Positions 23,349 to 34,800 of a stretch of 64,000 nucleotides of DNA are shown one piece after another. Made by a program: the position numbers and the translations under genes. Below the pieces are notes generated by a model. That model did not search any database, was not told the DNA's origin, and saw nothing but the letters and a program-made list of their open reading frames with translations. The stretch comes from Acanthochromis polyacanthus (lineage: Eukaryota; Chordata; Actinopteri; Pomacentridae). The stretch is from NCBI RefSeq assembly GCF_021347895.1, contig NC_067122.1:35620215-35684214 (forward strand), in the 5' to 3' direction. Every line of letters starts with the position of its first letter. Position 1 is the first letter of the stretch.

Positions 23349-23620
23349 GTTTCTGCTATACCGGTGGGGACTTTGACCTGACTATTTGCTATAAAGGTGG
23401 GGACTTGTCTTACGGTGGGGACCTAAAATGAGGTCCCCACGGGTGGCAACACCGTTTTCTTGGCCATATTGTTGTTAATAAAAAATGTAAAAGTGCAAAA
23501 ACGTTTGTTTAGGGTTAGGCATTGATTTGGTGATGGTTAAGGTTAGGGTTAGGGTAAGGGTTAGGAGTTAGATATGAATGGGAGTCAATGGTAAGTCCCC
23601 ACCGGTATAGAAAAACAAAC
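23347..23620. mobile_element. small MITE between two GT microsatellites
   Basis: CTATACCGGTGGGGACTT at 23356-23373 is perfectly inverted at 23593-23610 (18 bp). Both ends lie directly inside GT runs. The interior contains GAGGTCCCCAC and a TTAGGGTTAGGGTAAGGGTTAGG tract (about 23542-23565). I recognise this as a common fish repeat that targets or carries TG microsatellites. There is no coding potential. Confidence 0.75.
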
Positions 23621-23631
23621 ATGTGTGTGTA

Positions 23632-23723
<92 letters not shown>
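23621..23723. repeat. GT microsatellite
   Basis: About 100 bases of GT with occasional GTAT units. The His/Thr and Cys/Val open frames across it are spurious. Confidence 0.95.
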
Positions 23724-23724
<1 letters not shown>

Positions 23725-24655
23725 CGCCCATGGGCAGCCATTAGAGGACAGTCACTGTCCTGAAATGGCTGCATATCGGATCATTGATACAGAGAAAAGA
23801 AAAACACTAAAATGCACCATTATGTTTATGGCTCTTCTAAACTGTCCCCGTTCCAAGAACTGAGAGAAATCTACTTAAAAATTATGATCAGAAAATGGCT
23901 AAGACAAAAATAAGTGAAAGTCTTGATACTGTTGACTTGCAGAGCCTGTATTGTCTCAGGTCAGTATTTGAATATATGTTACACCTGAGTGGACACAAAA
24001 ATGGAAAATGAAGCATCAAGCTGCAGATAATGCTTTCATCTGTTCAGTGTTAAAGCTGCACTAGTCATTATTTTCATACAGACAATAAATTGGTAAATGA
24101 ATGAAAGAGGTTGCCAACAGCGACAAACCCTCAACACAAAATGATGTTCCTCTACAGCTTAACTGCATTCTCAAACATGTTTTGATGAGAACATACTTTC
24201 TGTCAGATTGACTGCTGCACCTTCTCAGCCAACCAATCATATATTAGATAGAGCGGGACTTATCACCTTGGTAATCTAAAACATGGAGGACACATTTCAA
24301 ACATGCAGTGAAAGAGTCAGGTTTATACCCAAACTGTGGCATTTTAGTGCTTAAAGTTCATCAACATTTAAACACATAGACATATCGGACAAAGCTTGAT
24401 ATTTTTCTCAACCTAACCACGTAACTTTTGTGCCTAAACTAAGTGACAAAGTGAAAGTAAAGAACAGAACAAATTGGAATTGAAAGATGATTTGTGAACA
24501 GTACCAACCAACGTTTTTTCCTCCTAACTTGGCCTTTCACACTGACCGTCTGTTTCCTTGAGAACATATTTGAGAATGCAGTTTAGTTATATAGAAACAT
24601 AATACTGTGGAGACTGGGTTGCTTCAAGCAAATCGTTTTGGAATAGTTTTGGCTT
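23724..24655. other. non-genic stretch with an unnamed repeat
   Basis: No gene. The region about 24330-24490 resembles 35330-35500 (both have AACCTAACCA and GTGAAA..GA...AACA, then GGAATT). TTGAGAATGCAGTTTAGTT at about 24571 recurs as CTGAGAATGCAGTTTAGTT at about 7891. This suggests an uncatalogued, old, dispersed repeat. Confidence 0.4.
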
Positions 24656-24659
24656 CGTT

Positions 24660-24835
24660 TATTCCATTCAGTTTCATTTATATAGTACCAGTTCTCAACA
24701 CATTATCTCAAAGCACACAGTCAGGTGAAAGTCTTACACATTTATACCAGTTTAACCCAACAAAATCTAAGTTTCCTTTGGACTCCCTTCAAACAAGCAC
24801 TTGGTGACAGTGAGAAGAGAAAAAATCTCCTTCAA
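24660..24835 (+). mobile_element. interspersed repeat fragment, TTCATTTATATAG type
   Basis: CATTCAGTTTCATTTATATAG, then CACATTATCTCAAAGCAC and AACAAGCACTTGGTGACAGTG, are hallmarks of a very common teleost repeat usually found at LINE 3' ends. Non-coding, diverged. Confidence 0.5.
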
Positions 24836-25129
24836 AACTTCAGCACCAACACAACAGGCTGCTGTTTTAATGAAAATGCCCTATTTTGAGTACAACCAAT
24901 ACTTTACATGATTAATAACTTAATATTGTTTCTGAGTTGTTCTGCTTAGCAGCAGAAATCAGCCAATCAGACTCTTCCTCAGCTGCTGTAAATCTCTGAT
25001 TTATCTTAATATGACATCGATGAATATATGTAGTAACCCATAAATCATTGGTGCTTCCCTATCAGTATTATGTGGTGACATTATATAGTTTAATTAAAAA
25101 GTTCTCCAGTCTTCCATTCTCCAATCAGA

Positions 25130-25505
25130 ACAATCTCTAAGATCAAGTTGATGCTCTCACTCCCACACCTGGAAAACCTTCTCCATACACTCATCTTCTC
25201 CCGTCTGATTACTGTAACTCCCTCCTTTCTGGCGTTCCTGTAAAGCTCCTCTGATGCCTCCATCTTGTGCAGTAGCTCATTTTAAACAGACGGCATCTCT
25301 CATCACATCTATCCTGGCCTCCCTCCACTGGCTCCTTGTTCGTTTTAGAACTGATTTTCAGATTATATTTATCATTTTTACAACTCATCAGGGTCTCACC
25401 CCAAGGTGCATTTATGATCTGTAGGCCCCATATGATCCTGCTGGCAGCCTTAGATCCTCAGGCGGATCCTTCTGGTCATTCCACAGTCGAGGCTTTGGAA
25501 TATGA
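25130..25505 (+). pseudogene. old LINE ORF2 C-terminal fragment
   Basis: Broken plus-strand coding reads as SRLxxYCNSLLSG (about 25190-25230), then a SLHWLLVRFR-like block (about 25320-25350) and a degraded LRSSGGSFWSFHS segment (about 25450-25495). These are the conserved C-terminal parts of L2-type LINE proteins. Several frameshifts are present. It lies immediately upstream of the younger LINE, which may have inserted next to or into it. Confidence 0.65.
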
Positions 25506-25653
25506 GGAGGATATGAGTGCTAATCGAACAAATTACTCATTTAACCTATTATCATTTTTGCTATTTATTTTAACTGACTAATCTGCCTTGTGGCTTTATG
25601 TCTTGCTTGATTGTCTAACTCGACTGCCTACACTGTTGTTTACCTTAAACGAC

Positions 25654-27234
25654 ATGGCGTCTACTGCACATACGAGAACCTCTCACTGCGAAGGCTGTGT
25701 TACACTTTCTCGAATGAAAAGAGAAGTAACTAACCTGAGGGAGGACATCCGGAGGCTGTCCGATGAGCTACGGATGAAGGAATCTATGCTGTCAAGTTAC
25801 ATTGACATGGCTGCATCAGAGTCCAAGAGGCTACTGGCCATCCACACCGAAATCTCGGATACGCTGCTGTGGGATCCTGTGCGCCCACGTCCTTCCTCCA
25901 GCTCAACACCTAATCCCCGGGATTCCTGGACGGAGGTCGTGGTTCGTGGAGACAGAAACTCAAGGAAGCCATCATATTCCCCTCCGCCGCTCCTCCTCAG
26001 CAACCATTACGCGGCGCTGCAGGATGATACCCGCAGAGATCCAAGTGCTGGACTAAACGCCGACACTGTGGGCGGCCCTCCCAGGTCCCCACACCCGGAT
26101 CCAGTGGGTGCTATCACCGCCTCTCCGCCACTGGCCACTGCTGCTGTCATCACTCCGGCGGCGGCAGCCTCAGCTTCACCTGCCGGCGTCTCCTCTCCGC
26201 CTCCCGCTGTCACTTCCACTCTATCTCCGGCGGGGTCATCACCATCAGACGCCCCTGCTGCTGTCTCCTCTGCACCCTCCGGTCGTGCTGCTGCTGTCCG
26301 GAGGGCAGTACGGACCACCGAGGGACAGCGGAGCAAACAGCGAGAGAAGCTCATCTCCTCCCACCGCCGGAAGCTGCTCAGGGAGGCCGTCAGCAGACGC
26401 TCCGGTGGACCTCCTCACCCTGAGGCAACGCGGGAGGGACCCTCCTCCTCACCGCTACCTCTCTCGGACGACAGGGAATCCTGGTCAGCGGTGACCAGAG
26501 GCGCCAGGGCTCGTCCATCTCCCCCTTCTCCGCCTCCGGATCTACCGCTGGAGAACGGATACGATATTCTGAGCCTGCAGGATTTTCCTCCCATGGGAGC
26601 GTGTTCCAACCCGCCTGTGGGACTTGTCCACCCAGCTGGTCGTGGCTCTCGCCAACCCAGGAGTCCGCGCGTCCAGCCTGGTCCCTCTTCTTCTTTGGTG
26701 GCGCGGCGAGGAGCAACCGTGGGCCGGCCCCACCAACCCCGGGTCTCACCCCGCCAGCGGCGCACCTCCAGGCAGCACGTGGAGCAGCGCACCCCCTCCG
26801 TGCTGGTCGTCGGGACCTCGATGGTCAGACACATGACAGTGCATGGTGGCCTGACCTTCTGCCGCCCTGGAGCCCGCGTCAAGGAGGTCGAGTCCTCCGC
26901 TCTCCAGCTATGTGCTGAGCACAGCTCAGCCTCCACGCTGGTCCTGGAGGCCGGCATCAACGATCTCAGAGACCAGCAATCTGAGATCCTTAAGAGGGAT
27001 TTCAGGTCCATGTTGGACCGCATGCTGGACACGGGGAAGCGACTGGTTATTTCCGGCCCGCTTCCCCCACCGCGCTATGGTGACGTCATCACCAGTCGCC
27101 TCCGCCAGCTGCACCTATGGCTTAAGGGATACTGCCTTGGAAAAAGTATTCCATATGTAGATAATTTTATCGCTTTTTTAAACAGACCCCACCTTTTTAA
27201 ACCGGACGGCCTCCACCCAAACCAGGAGGGGTAA
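25654..27234 (+). CDS. LINE ORF1, SGNH/esterase-domain protein
   Basis: 526 codons from ATG 25654, chosen because it sits in GACATGG and starts the conserved part. The upstream in-frame start at 25588 would add a hydrophobic leader that looks like 5' UTR. Residues about 12-16 hold a CEGC pair, then a charged helix (about 20-50) likely to form a coiled coil. Residues 60-380 are Pro/Ser/Ala-rich and probably disordered. Residues about 383-521 are an SGNH-hydrolase-like domain. They include VVGTSMVRH (nucleophile Ser389), GINDL (Asn436) and a DGLH motif (Asp518, His521). CR1/L2 elements are known to carry such esterase ORF1s, acting with RNA in the retrotransposition particle. The TAA at 27232 comes right after the catalytic His. 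In-frame sequence downstream still reads like the family's last residues (RLLSVNI), so the stop probably removes about 15 residues. Confidence 0.85.
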   Translation: MASTAHTRTSHCEGCVTLSRMKREVTNLREDIRRLSDELRMKESMLSSYIDMAASESKRLLAIHTEISDTLLWDPVRPRPSSSSTPNPRDSWTEVVVRGDRNSRKPSYSPPPLLLSNHYAALQDDTRRDPSAGLNADTVGGPPRSPHPDPVGAITASPPLATAAVITPAAAASASPAGVSSPPPAVTSTLSPAGSSPSDAPAAVSSAPSGRAAAVRRAVRTTEGQRSKQREKLISSHRRKLLREAVSRRSGGPPHPEATREGPSSSPLPLSDDRESWSAVTRGARARPSPPSPPPDLPLENGYDILSLQDFPPMGACSNPPVGLVHPAGRGSRQPRSPRVQPGPSSSLVARRGATVGRPHQPRVSPRQRRTSRQHVEQRTPSVLVVGTSMVRHMTVHGGLTFCRPGARVKEVESSALQLCAEHSSASTLVLEAGINDLRDQQSEILKRDFRSMLDRMLDTGKRLVISGPLPPPRYGDVITSRLRQLHLWLKGYCLGKSIPYVDNFIAFLNRPHLFKPDGLHPNQEG

Positions 27235-27495
27235 CGGCTTTTATCAGTAAACATTGACTTGACAGTCCAGTCTTGCACCGCAATCACCTCCTGACTCACT
27301 ACACCCATACACACGCCCTCTGCACCTCACCCACACTCACCTTCGCCTACCCCCACCTACATCATACACGTCCCTCCTTCAGTGACCCCAGTGGCACAGG
27401 ACAATAATCACACAATCAAAACCATAATTTCGCACAGACAAACGAGACCTCGGACTACTTTTAGATCAAACTGTGTTTTTAACATTCCATTGGAT

Positions 27496-30307
27496 AAATA
27501 TGATGAGCGCACGTTCAGCACAGATGTTAAAATGGCTGTGCTGAACGTGCGCTCTCTTTTAAACAAATCATTTATTATAAATGACATAATTTTAGATAAT
27601 AACCTGGACAGCATTCTCCTTACAGAGACATGGCTTGGCACTGATGCACCTGTCGTTCTCACCGAGGCTTCTCAACCCAATTTTAACTTTTTATTTTCAA
27701 CTAGGGGGTGCAAAAGAGGGGGCGGTACTGCTTCAATTACAAAAAACAACATGCAAATGAACGAAGTCAATTTTAACAGCTACTCATCATTTGAACACCA
27801 TGCCTTCGTTTTTAGCAGCCCACCAATCCTCTGTATAACTGTCTACCGACCACCCCAGTATTCTACTTCTTTTATTAGTGAATTTTCTGAGCTTTTATCA
27901 ATTATTCATAGCTCTTTTAACAGAATTTTAATAACTGGTGATTTTAATCTACACGTCGACATTTCCTCAGACATAATGTCTAGAGATTTTTAAAATCTTT
28001 TACATTGCCTTGATTTTAAGCAACATGTCACGCAGCCGACCCACAGCAGGGGGCGCACCTTGGACCTCGCTATATCTTATGGTCTGTCCGTTAGTGCGCC
28101 CTCTGTTGTGGACCTGGCTGTGTCTGACCATTTCTGTGTGTTTTTTACAATCACCAGTTTTAAACAGCGGGAGGCCTCTGTGAGAACAGTGAGGAAGCGC
28201 TACCTAACTTCTGAAGTGGCTGAAAATTTTATTCAGATCTTACGGAGCACTCCTGCCGAAATTTTACCAGCACCCTGCGATTTTTTCACCGACAATTTGA
28301 ACAATAAAATAAGGTCAATACTAGACTCAGTGGCTCCACTTTTTATCAAAACAATTAAAACAAGACCCATACCTCCGTGGAGAACTGAGGTATTAAAAAA
28401 CTTAAAAGGGAATGCAGGAGTGCTGAAAGGAGATGGAGGAAATCAAAGTTGACAGTTCACTATGAAATACTACGTCAACACCTCAAAATTTACAATAACA
28501 CAGTCAAACAAGCAAGAATCTCCCACTTTCAAAACCTAATCCATGACCATAAAAATAATCCTAAAGTTTTATTCTCCACAATTGATGTTTTAATAAACGA
28601 AAACTTTAAAAGATCCTCCAAGACACCGGATAACGCCCTTTGTGAGGATTTTGCAGACCACTTCAGAAGAAAAATCAATGACATAAGATCCAGTCTTTTA
28701 TCCCAACAGCTTTTAACACCTGGATCATTGCTTGTACCTGAGGAAACCCTGGAGAGTTTTACCCTGGTTGATGCGAAGACACTTGGTCGAGTTTTCTCCC
28801 AGGTAAAGCCCACAACCTGCCTTTTAGACCCAATTCCCACACCGTTTTTTAAAACACTCTGTGGATCCTTTGAGGCACAGCTGCTGTATTTGGTCAATTG
28901 CTCTTTTCAGACGGGTGTCTTCCCCACCTCCTTTAAAACGGCAGTGGTGAAGCCCCTTCTGAAGAAGAGTGATCTAGAGCCCAATGTTTTAAATAACTAC
29001 CAGCCTGTATCCAACCTACCATTTTTAAGTTAAATTTTAGAAAAACTTGTTCTTAATCAAATGAATGAATTTTTAAACTCGAAACATATTTTAGAGACTC
29101 ATCAGTCTGGCTTTAGGAGGAACCACAGTACAGAGACAGCACTTTTAAAGATTTTAAACGACATAAGGTGTAATTTAGATAACCATAAACTCACAGTCTT
29201 GGTTCTGCTAGATCTAAGCGCCGCCTTTGATACAGTAGACCATCACATTTTATTAAATAGACTGAGGAACCTGGTCGGCCTCTCTGGTACTGTTTTTAAC
29301 TGGTTCACGTCCTACCTCACTGACCGAAGTTTCTTTGTAAGTATGGATACATGTTCCTCAGGTACCCATAAGATAAAGTGTGGGGTTCCCCAAGGGTCAA
29401 TCTTAGGTCCAACTCTTTTTAATCTTTACATGCTGCCCCTTGGGGACGTCATCAGGAGGCACGGTGTCAGCTTCCACAGTTATGCTGATGATACGCAACT
29501 GTACATCGCCGTGTCTCCTGACGACACAGGGCCACTTGATGCCCTTTTTCACTGTATTTTAGACATCAGCTCATGGATGGCAGCAAACTTCCTGCAGCTC
29601 AACCGGGACAAAACAGAGGTTTTAGTTATTGGTCCTGAAGGCCAGAGAGAGAAAATTTTACCAAAGTTACAGGATTTTAAACCCTCAAAATCAGTAAAAA
29701 ATCTGGGCGTGATTTTTGACTCTGAGCTCACTTTTATTCCACACATCAAAAACATAACAAAGATAGGTTTTTACCATCTCAAGAATATAGCCAGAGTCCG
29801 CCCGTTCCTCTCTCAGGCCAGTACGGAGGTGCTGATGCATGCTTTTATTTCCTGTCGTTTAGATTACTGTAATGCCCTGCTCTCTGGTCTTCCTAAAAAG
29901 AGCATGCATAACTTACAATTATTGCAAAATTCAGCCGCACGAGTGCTGTTGAGGACCAGAGGGCGGGAGCATATTACACCTATTTTAAAATCGCTGCATT
30001 GGCTCCCCGTGCGCTTCAGGATCGATTTTAAGGTTCTTTTATTAGTTTATAAGTGTCTTAACGGTCTTTGGCCTTCTTATTTGTCTGCACTACTTTTATT
30101 TTATCAACCCTTGCGGACCCTGAGGTCCTCTGGTGCTGGGTTTTTAACGATACCACAAGTTAGAACTAGAACACACGGGGAGGCGGCATTCAGTTATTAT
30201 GGCCCCGATTGTGGAATACCCTCCCAGAGAACCTCAGGGCCGCAGAGAATGTTGATGTTTTTAAAAAGAGGCTCAAGACCCATCTTTTTAATCAGGCTTT
30301 TAACTGA
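27496..30307 (+). pseudogene. LINE ORF2: APE endonuclease and reverse transcriptase, broken
   Basis: The endonuclease starts around the first in-frame ATG at 27532 (MAVLNVRSLLNK). It has LTETWL, VYRPP and TGDFNLH, then a TAA at 27991-27993. The same frame resumes with RTLDLA and SDHFCVF. A frameshift falls near 28400 and a second stop at 29031-29033 (TAA). The reverse transcriptase then runs in one 418-codon stretch: QSGFRRNHSTETALL, LDLSAAFDTVDH, GVPQGSILGP, the catalytic YADD (29481-29492) and KNLGVIFD. A C-terminal SLHWLPVRFRIDFK block follows. A last 1-base shift near 30205 separates the terminal LWNTLPENLRAAE block, which ends at TGA 30305-30307. Each break is simple, so the copy is fairly young, but it is inactive. 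Confidence 0.9.
27505..27554. repeat. perfect 19-bp inverted repeat around the ORF2 start codon
   Basis: GAGCGCACGTTCAGCACAG (27505-27523) is exactly inverted at 27536-27554, with a 12-base loop (ATGTTAAAATGG). The loop contains ATG 27532-27534, the first in-frame ATG of ORF2. The right arm encodes conserved LNVRS residues, so it is the original; the left arm is its inverted copy. Confidence 0.95.
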
Positions 30308-31066
30308 CTCATTTTAATTCTTTATAATTTCTTAATCTGACTTTTATTCTTACATTTTTATTCTTACAATTTTTATTATTATTTTACGTATAAATTTTTA
30401 CTTTATACCTTCTTTTCTCTTATCTCAGTCTTAGCTTCCATACCTTTTATTTATTTATTGATGTATTTATTTTTTACTATTTTTTTATTTATTTATTTGT
30501 TTTACTATTTTAGTCCCTCGTTTCTCCAGTGTTTCCTCCTGGGGGCCTACCACACCTGGAGTTGATTCTGGTCCACTGATGGGGGTGCTGGCGCGTGGAT
30601 GGCCCTGGCCCAGGTGGCTGGAGAGCTTCACACCTTCGTGTGGAGCCTCTTGTCTGCCTGGGCTGGGGTGGTCCTTGTGTCGGCGCCCCTGCAGTCATGG
30701 TCCATGACTCCACTCGGTGTGTGTGGCCCCCACAGGTGGCTTCTTCCTCACTTTGGATTTCGGTGCCCAGCCATGTCTCCTTTATATCTCCTTACCGACA
30801 GATGGTGTATGTGGGTGTGTGTATGTCAGTATGTTTGTGTGTGTGGGTCTGTATGTCTGTTCGTATGTCTACGTATGTGTGTGAATGTATATGTGATTGT
30901 GTATCTGTGTGTATATTTGTTGGAGGGTGGAAGGTTTCGGGTTTTTCACAGTGTTTTGTATTGTGTTGTTCTTGTTTTTATCCTCTGTGAGGCACTTTGT
31001 GTTACTCTATTGTATGAAAAGTGCCATATAAATAAAGTTGATTTGATTTGATTTGATTTGTGTTGC
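30308..31066 (+). other. LINE 3' UTR
   Basis: T/A-rich sequence (30310-30520), then a GC-rich section (30530-30790), GTATGT-rich low-complexity DNA (30800-30920) and the terminal GTGAGGCACTTTGTGTTACTC..AATAAAG tail. The open frames at 30595-31051 belong to this non-coding region. Confidence 0.7.
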
Positions 31067-31090
31067 ATGTTTTAATTGTGAACGCTGTTC

Positions 31091-31846
31091 TTAACCCTCC
31101 TGTCGTCCTTCGGGTCAAATTTACCCATTTTAAAGTTTTAAACGTGGAAAAAAATATATATATATTTTCACAGTGAAAACTTTCACATGGGCTGCTCAGT
31201 GATGTTGCGGTTAGCACTTTTGCCTTGCAGCAAGAAGATCCCTGGTTCGAATCCTGGGGTGGGCCTGGGATCTTTCTGCATGGAGTTTGCATGTTCTCCC
31301 TGAGCATGTGTGGGTTTTCTCCGGGCACTCAGGCTTCCTTCCACAGTCCAAAAATATGCTGAGGTTAATTGATTACTCTGAATTGTCTGCAGGTGAGAGT
31401 GTGATTGTGTGTCTGTATATGTAGCCCTGTGACAGACTGGTGACCTGTCCAGGGTGTCCCCTGCCTTCACCCGAGTCAGCTGGGATAGACTCCTGCGACC
31501 CTAATGAGGATGAAGTGGTCTATGGAGGATGGATGGATGGATGGAAACTTTCACATTTTCAAAAATTTTTTAGGAAATTTTTGAACATTTTTTTTGGTGG
31601 AACAAAACAAAGAAAAAATGTTTAAGAACATTCAGAAAAAAATCAACCAAAATCCAGTGAATTTTGATGTCAAATTTGGGGATTTTTTATTTAAAAAAAA
31701 TAAAACTTTTGAGGGAAACTTTTCAGGAATTTTCTTCCTGAAGCTTTTGCAAATTTTTATAAATTTGGGGAAATTTTTTTCTGAATTTTTGAACTTTTTT
31801 CAGACAAGACAACAACATTTTTTGGTAAGGACAACACAAGCATTAA
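31091..31846. mobile_element. piggyBac-like non-autonomous element
   Basis: TTAA (31091-31094) followed by CCCTCCTGTCGTCCTTCGGG. At the other end, GGACAACACAAGCATTAA finishes at TTAA 31843-31846, an imperfect inverse of the left end. TTAA target sites plus CCCT-type ends are the piggyBac signature. The interior is A/T-rich foldback-type sequence (about 31556-31830). A SINE is nested inside; without it the element is about 390 bp. Confidence 0.75.
31189..31544 (+). mobile_element. ATGG-tailed tRNA-derived SINE, copy 2 (reference copy)
   Basis: Full-length, 356 bp, with a perfect 12-bp TSD AAACTTTCACAT (31177-31188 and 31545-31556). The head starts GGGCTGCTCAGTGATG and has an A-box-like GCGGTTAGCAC and the B-box GGTTCGAATCC (31237-31247). 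The body runs through GTTTGCATGTTCTCC, GTTAATTGATTACTCT, TGTAGCCCTGTGACAGACTGG and CCAGCTGGGATAGACTCC-like text. It ends in (GGAT)n. The TSD proves insertion into the piggyBac-like element. Confidence 0.9.
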
Positions 31847-31849
31847 GGG

Positions 31850-34800
31850 TGCTTTAAAAGTAAAGTTATTATAATTATCAGATTTCAAAGCTTGCATCGT
31901 CCCATCAGAGTACAACTGTGAGATGTGAGAAGGGGAAAGTATTTTAGCTTTCCAAATGTAACAGGGTTTGAATAGTGATTAAAGTCAAAAGTGTGACACT
32001 ATAAAAGATCTCAGTGGATAAAATTCTCTGTGAAGAGAACACCATTATGTGTGAAATGTGTTAGATCCAAGTGTGTTGAAAAGATTTAAATAATTGATGC
32101 AGTGCTTGAAGTCAAGGTTCTCCCTTATTCACAAGCTGTGTTGACTGGTATCAGAAATCCTTAGGTAGGCTATTACATTATGAATTTCTACAGTGAATAA
32201 GAGATACTCAGAGATACTGCGGATGTTCACAGCAATAATTTATTCAGTGAAAGAGGATCCATTTCAGCTGTTAGAGTAAAAGAAAATATATTTACGATGC
32301 ACAGTAACTTCAGTGTCCCTTAGCTGCTGGTATTCACAAAAGTATATTCTGTTCAGAGAGCTTCCTACCTGATTTGTGAGCCATGGAAAGCATTTTTCTT
32401 TCCCACAAAGTCACATCTGACACCCCAGTGCTCCCACTTTAGCCCTTTCTTAGAACTGTTTGCTGCACTGGCCATTTCCATCTAAAAACAAGTACACTTA
32501 AAAGCAATGTCTGGATTAAAAAAAACATATTAAATCCCAAAATGAAATTATGTTCGATCAGCAAACACCATTAAGATAGGGATATTAGATTTCTCTTCTG
32601 CAATCAAATGTATTGATAATTCCACAGTCTTAATGATTGTCTTCTTAAGCACTCACTTCAAAGTTAATTTCTCAGAAATGAGGCTGTTCCAACAAGTACT
32701 TCAATATTATTTGGAAATGTTAGTTTAAAAAAACAGTCCAGTTTCTCCACTGTTATTAAATTCTAACCTCAAGTTAAAGAAAATGTAGCAATTTCAAGCT
32801 GATTTACCTCAACTTGAATTTAATTTGAAATCAACTAATACAGCAAACTGAGTTTAAATTACACACAAAATGAAGTTGATGCAGTTACCAACATCATTAT
32901 GTCAGCCCAGCCTATTGGAATAAAGCTGGCAAGTTAAACGGTTTACCTGAATCAGTCAATTAGATTTTTTTGGCAATCATGCATTTTATTAAGCGGTTAT
33001 TGGAATTACTATTTGTAGTGTAGACCTGCAAGGAACAGAATGAGATACAACCAAACAAAAATAAATGATTACAATGATAAATTCAAAGGAATGTTGATGT
33101 AAAAGAATTTTAAAAATGTAGAAAACATAAAATAAGACAGACCAGAGAAAGACGCACTACAAGCGAGCATATCAACCTAACAATACTGCTATTTGCCCAA
33201 TGCAATGTTTACACTGAAATCGCTGGATTCTTTCCATTCTTGTTAGTGAGACTGTTTTTCAATATGCCAACATGTGTCCCCACTTGCATGCCTTCCTCAT
33301 CTCTTAGATACTTCCAACAAGAATATGTTTCCCCCCTCTGAGCCCTTCTAGAAGCCTCCTGGTCTCCCCTGGGTGTATTAAAGAGATTGGAAGCTCCAGA
33401 CTGCAGAGAGGGAACAATTGAGAAAACAGGTGGAAGCATAGGTTAGCATGATGAAAAGCTTCCTTATACTGGCTGCCGACAGAGAAAACAGGCAGGTTAG
33501 AACAGGAGCACAGCATCACATATTGCTCTCTGGGCAACGCATTTTATTTAGGCGCATTAGGAGATGCTTTGAGAAGATATGGAGAGAGTTGAAGAAAGTA
33601 CTAGTAGTTTGTGGGAAGTACAGGAGTACAAGAAGTCATGATGTATCTATGGGTAAAATGTAGAAGTGTGAAGCAGTGAATAAAGGTACATACTTTTTGA
33701 GTGATACAGAAAATAGTTTACTGCTGAATGAAAACTTTAAACATGCAGATGTAAAACACATATTCATTGTGGTGGAAGCTTCAGCAGTTACAGGAAAATA
33801 ATTAGGGAACAGATAAACTGCTGATAGTATGCATGACTTTCAACAAAAGAGACTGGAGCTCACATTCTGAGTTCTGTCTGTAGTTTAGCCTTTCCACATT
33901 AGAAGTCCCCGTACAGGACCAACCTACTGTCGTTCACAAATTGAGCCAAGGATGACAGGTTCACTGACAAGTCTGCTCTAACTACTGTAACTACAGTGAC
34001 GGCAGTATTCATGTGTTTTTTTCTCAAACATTAAACTTGTTAGAGTGGTAGTTGAGGACCTTTAGGTTCAATGCCATCAGTGTTTTCCATTCAGTGAATG
34101 TATGAACTCCATTGTGAGCACATTTCCTCATAGTATGCTGTTATTGTGTATATGATGTCTAACTTGTAGGAGGCAGGGTTGACTGCCTGAGCCAGCAGTT
34201 GGCTCTGATTTATATGTCTTCAACTTACTGGGCACTATGCACATCCAGGCTCTATGAATTACTATAACATGCTTGTTGGTGCACTGGTTTTAGTGCCAAT
34301 TACAGCAATCCTTCTCATGTCAAGGTACTGCGGCTGCATATATAATTGTGGATATCCATTTGAGTGTGATTATGGGGAGGTCAAAGAACATGGAAAGCTC
34401 CAGTTCCAGTGACGTTTCAACCTGTTCTTTCACTGGCAGAGGACTCCTGGCAAAGAATTAAGTTAACCAGAAGTAATCACATCCCAGTAGACCTTCCCAG
34501 AGCAGGATATTGCCTCTGTGAAAGCACAAGGCAGCTTCTTCGCTGCTGTGGGAGTGTGAAGGAAAGATTCATAACTCTTTAGGAAGGACAGAGCTGAGAG
34601 AGACAGTCCCCTTCACAGTAAATCTTTAGATATTGTGGAAAGGGCAAAATAATGGAAGCTTTTAACAGCAATGCCTTCTGACATTTTTTTTTTTTGAGTA
34701 TATTGTGTGATTTTGATTTCCCAAACATACATCAAACAGAATGGAGCTTGAATGAAAATGTTCTTGGGTTTTTTTTTTCACATCACATGTGAACGAGCAT

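Larger units (their letters stand above)
25510..31066 (+). mobile_element. near-full-length L2/CR1-type LINE
   Basis: This 5.5-kb unit has an esterase-type ORF1 (25654-27234), an endonuclease/reverse-transcriptase ORF2 remnant (27496-30307), an AT-rich 3' UTR and a short-repeat tail (GTTGATTTGATTTGATTTG at 31038-31056) preceded by AAAGTGCCATATAAATAAAG. The 5' boundary is approximate. ORF2 has two stops and two frameshifts, so this copy cannot move by itself. Clade is by motif: YADD reverse transcriptase, APE endonuclease and SGNH ORF1 fit the L2/CR1 group. Confidence 0.85.

Noticed and set aside
23542..23565. TTAGGG-like tract as an interstitial telomere
   Set aside because: Only a few imperfect units, and they are part of a MITE present elsewhere in fish genomes.
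23134..23863. Cys/Val-, His/Thr- and Ser/Phe-rich ORFs
   Set aside because: Direct translations of GT/CA and TTTTC microsatellites.
26007..27114. Long minus-strand ORFs (up to 205 codons) opposite LINE ORF1
   Set aside because: GC-rich third positions of ORF1 keep the antisense frame open; only the plus strand has family motifs.
30595..31051. 131- and 150-codon plus-strand ORFs
   Set aside because: They fall in the LINE 3' UTR and a GTAT-rich stretch, in overlapping frames with no motifs.
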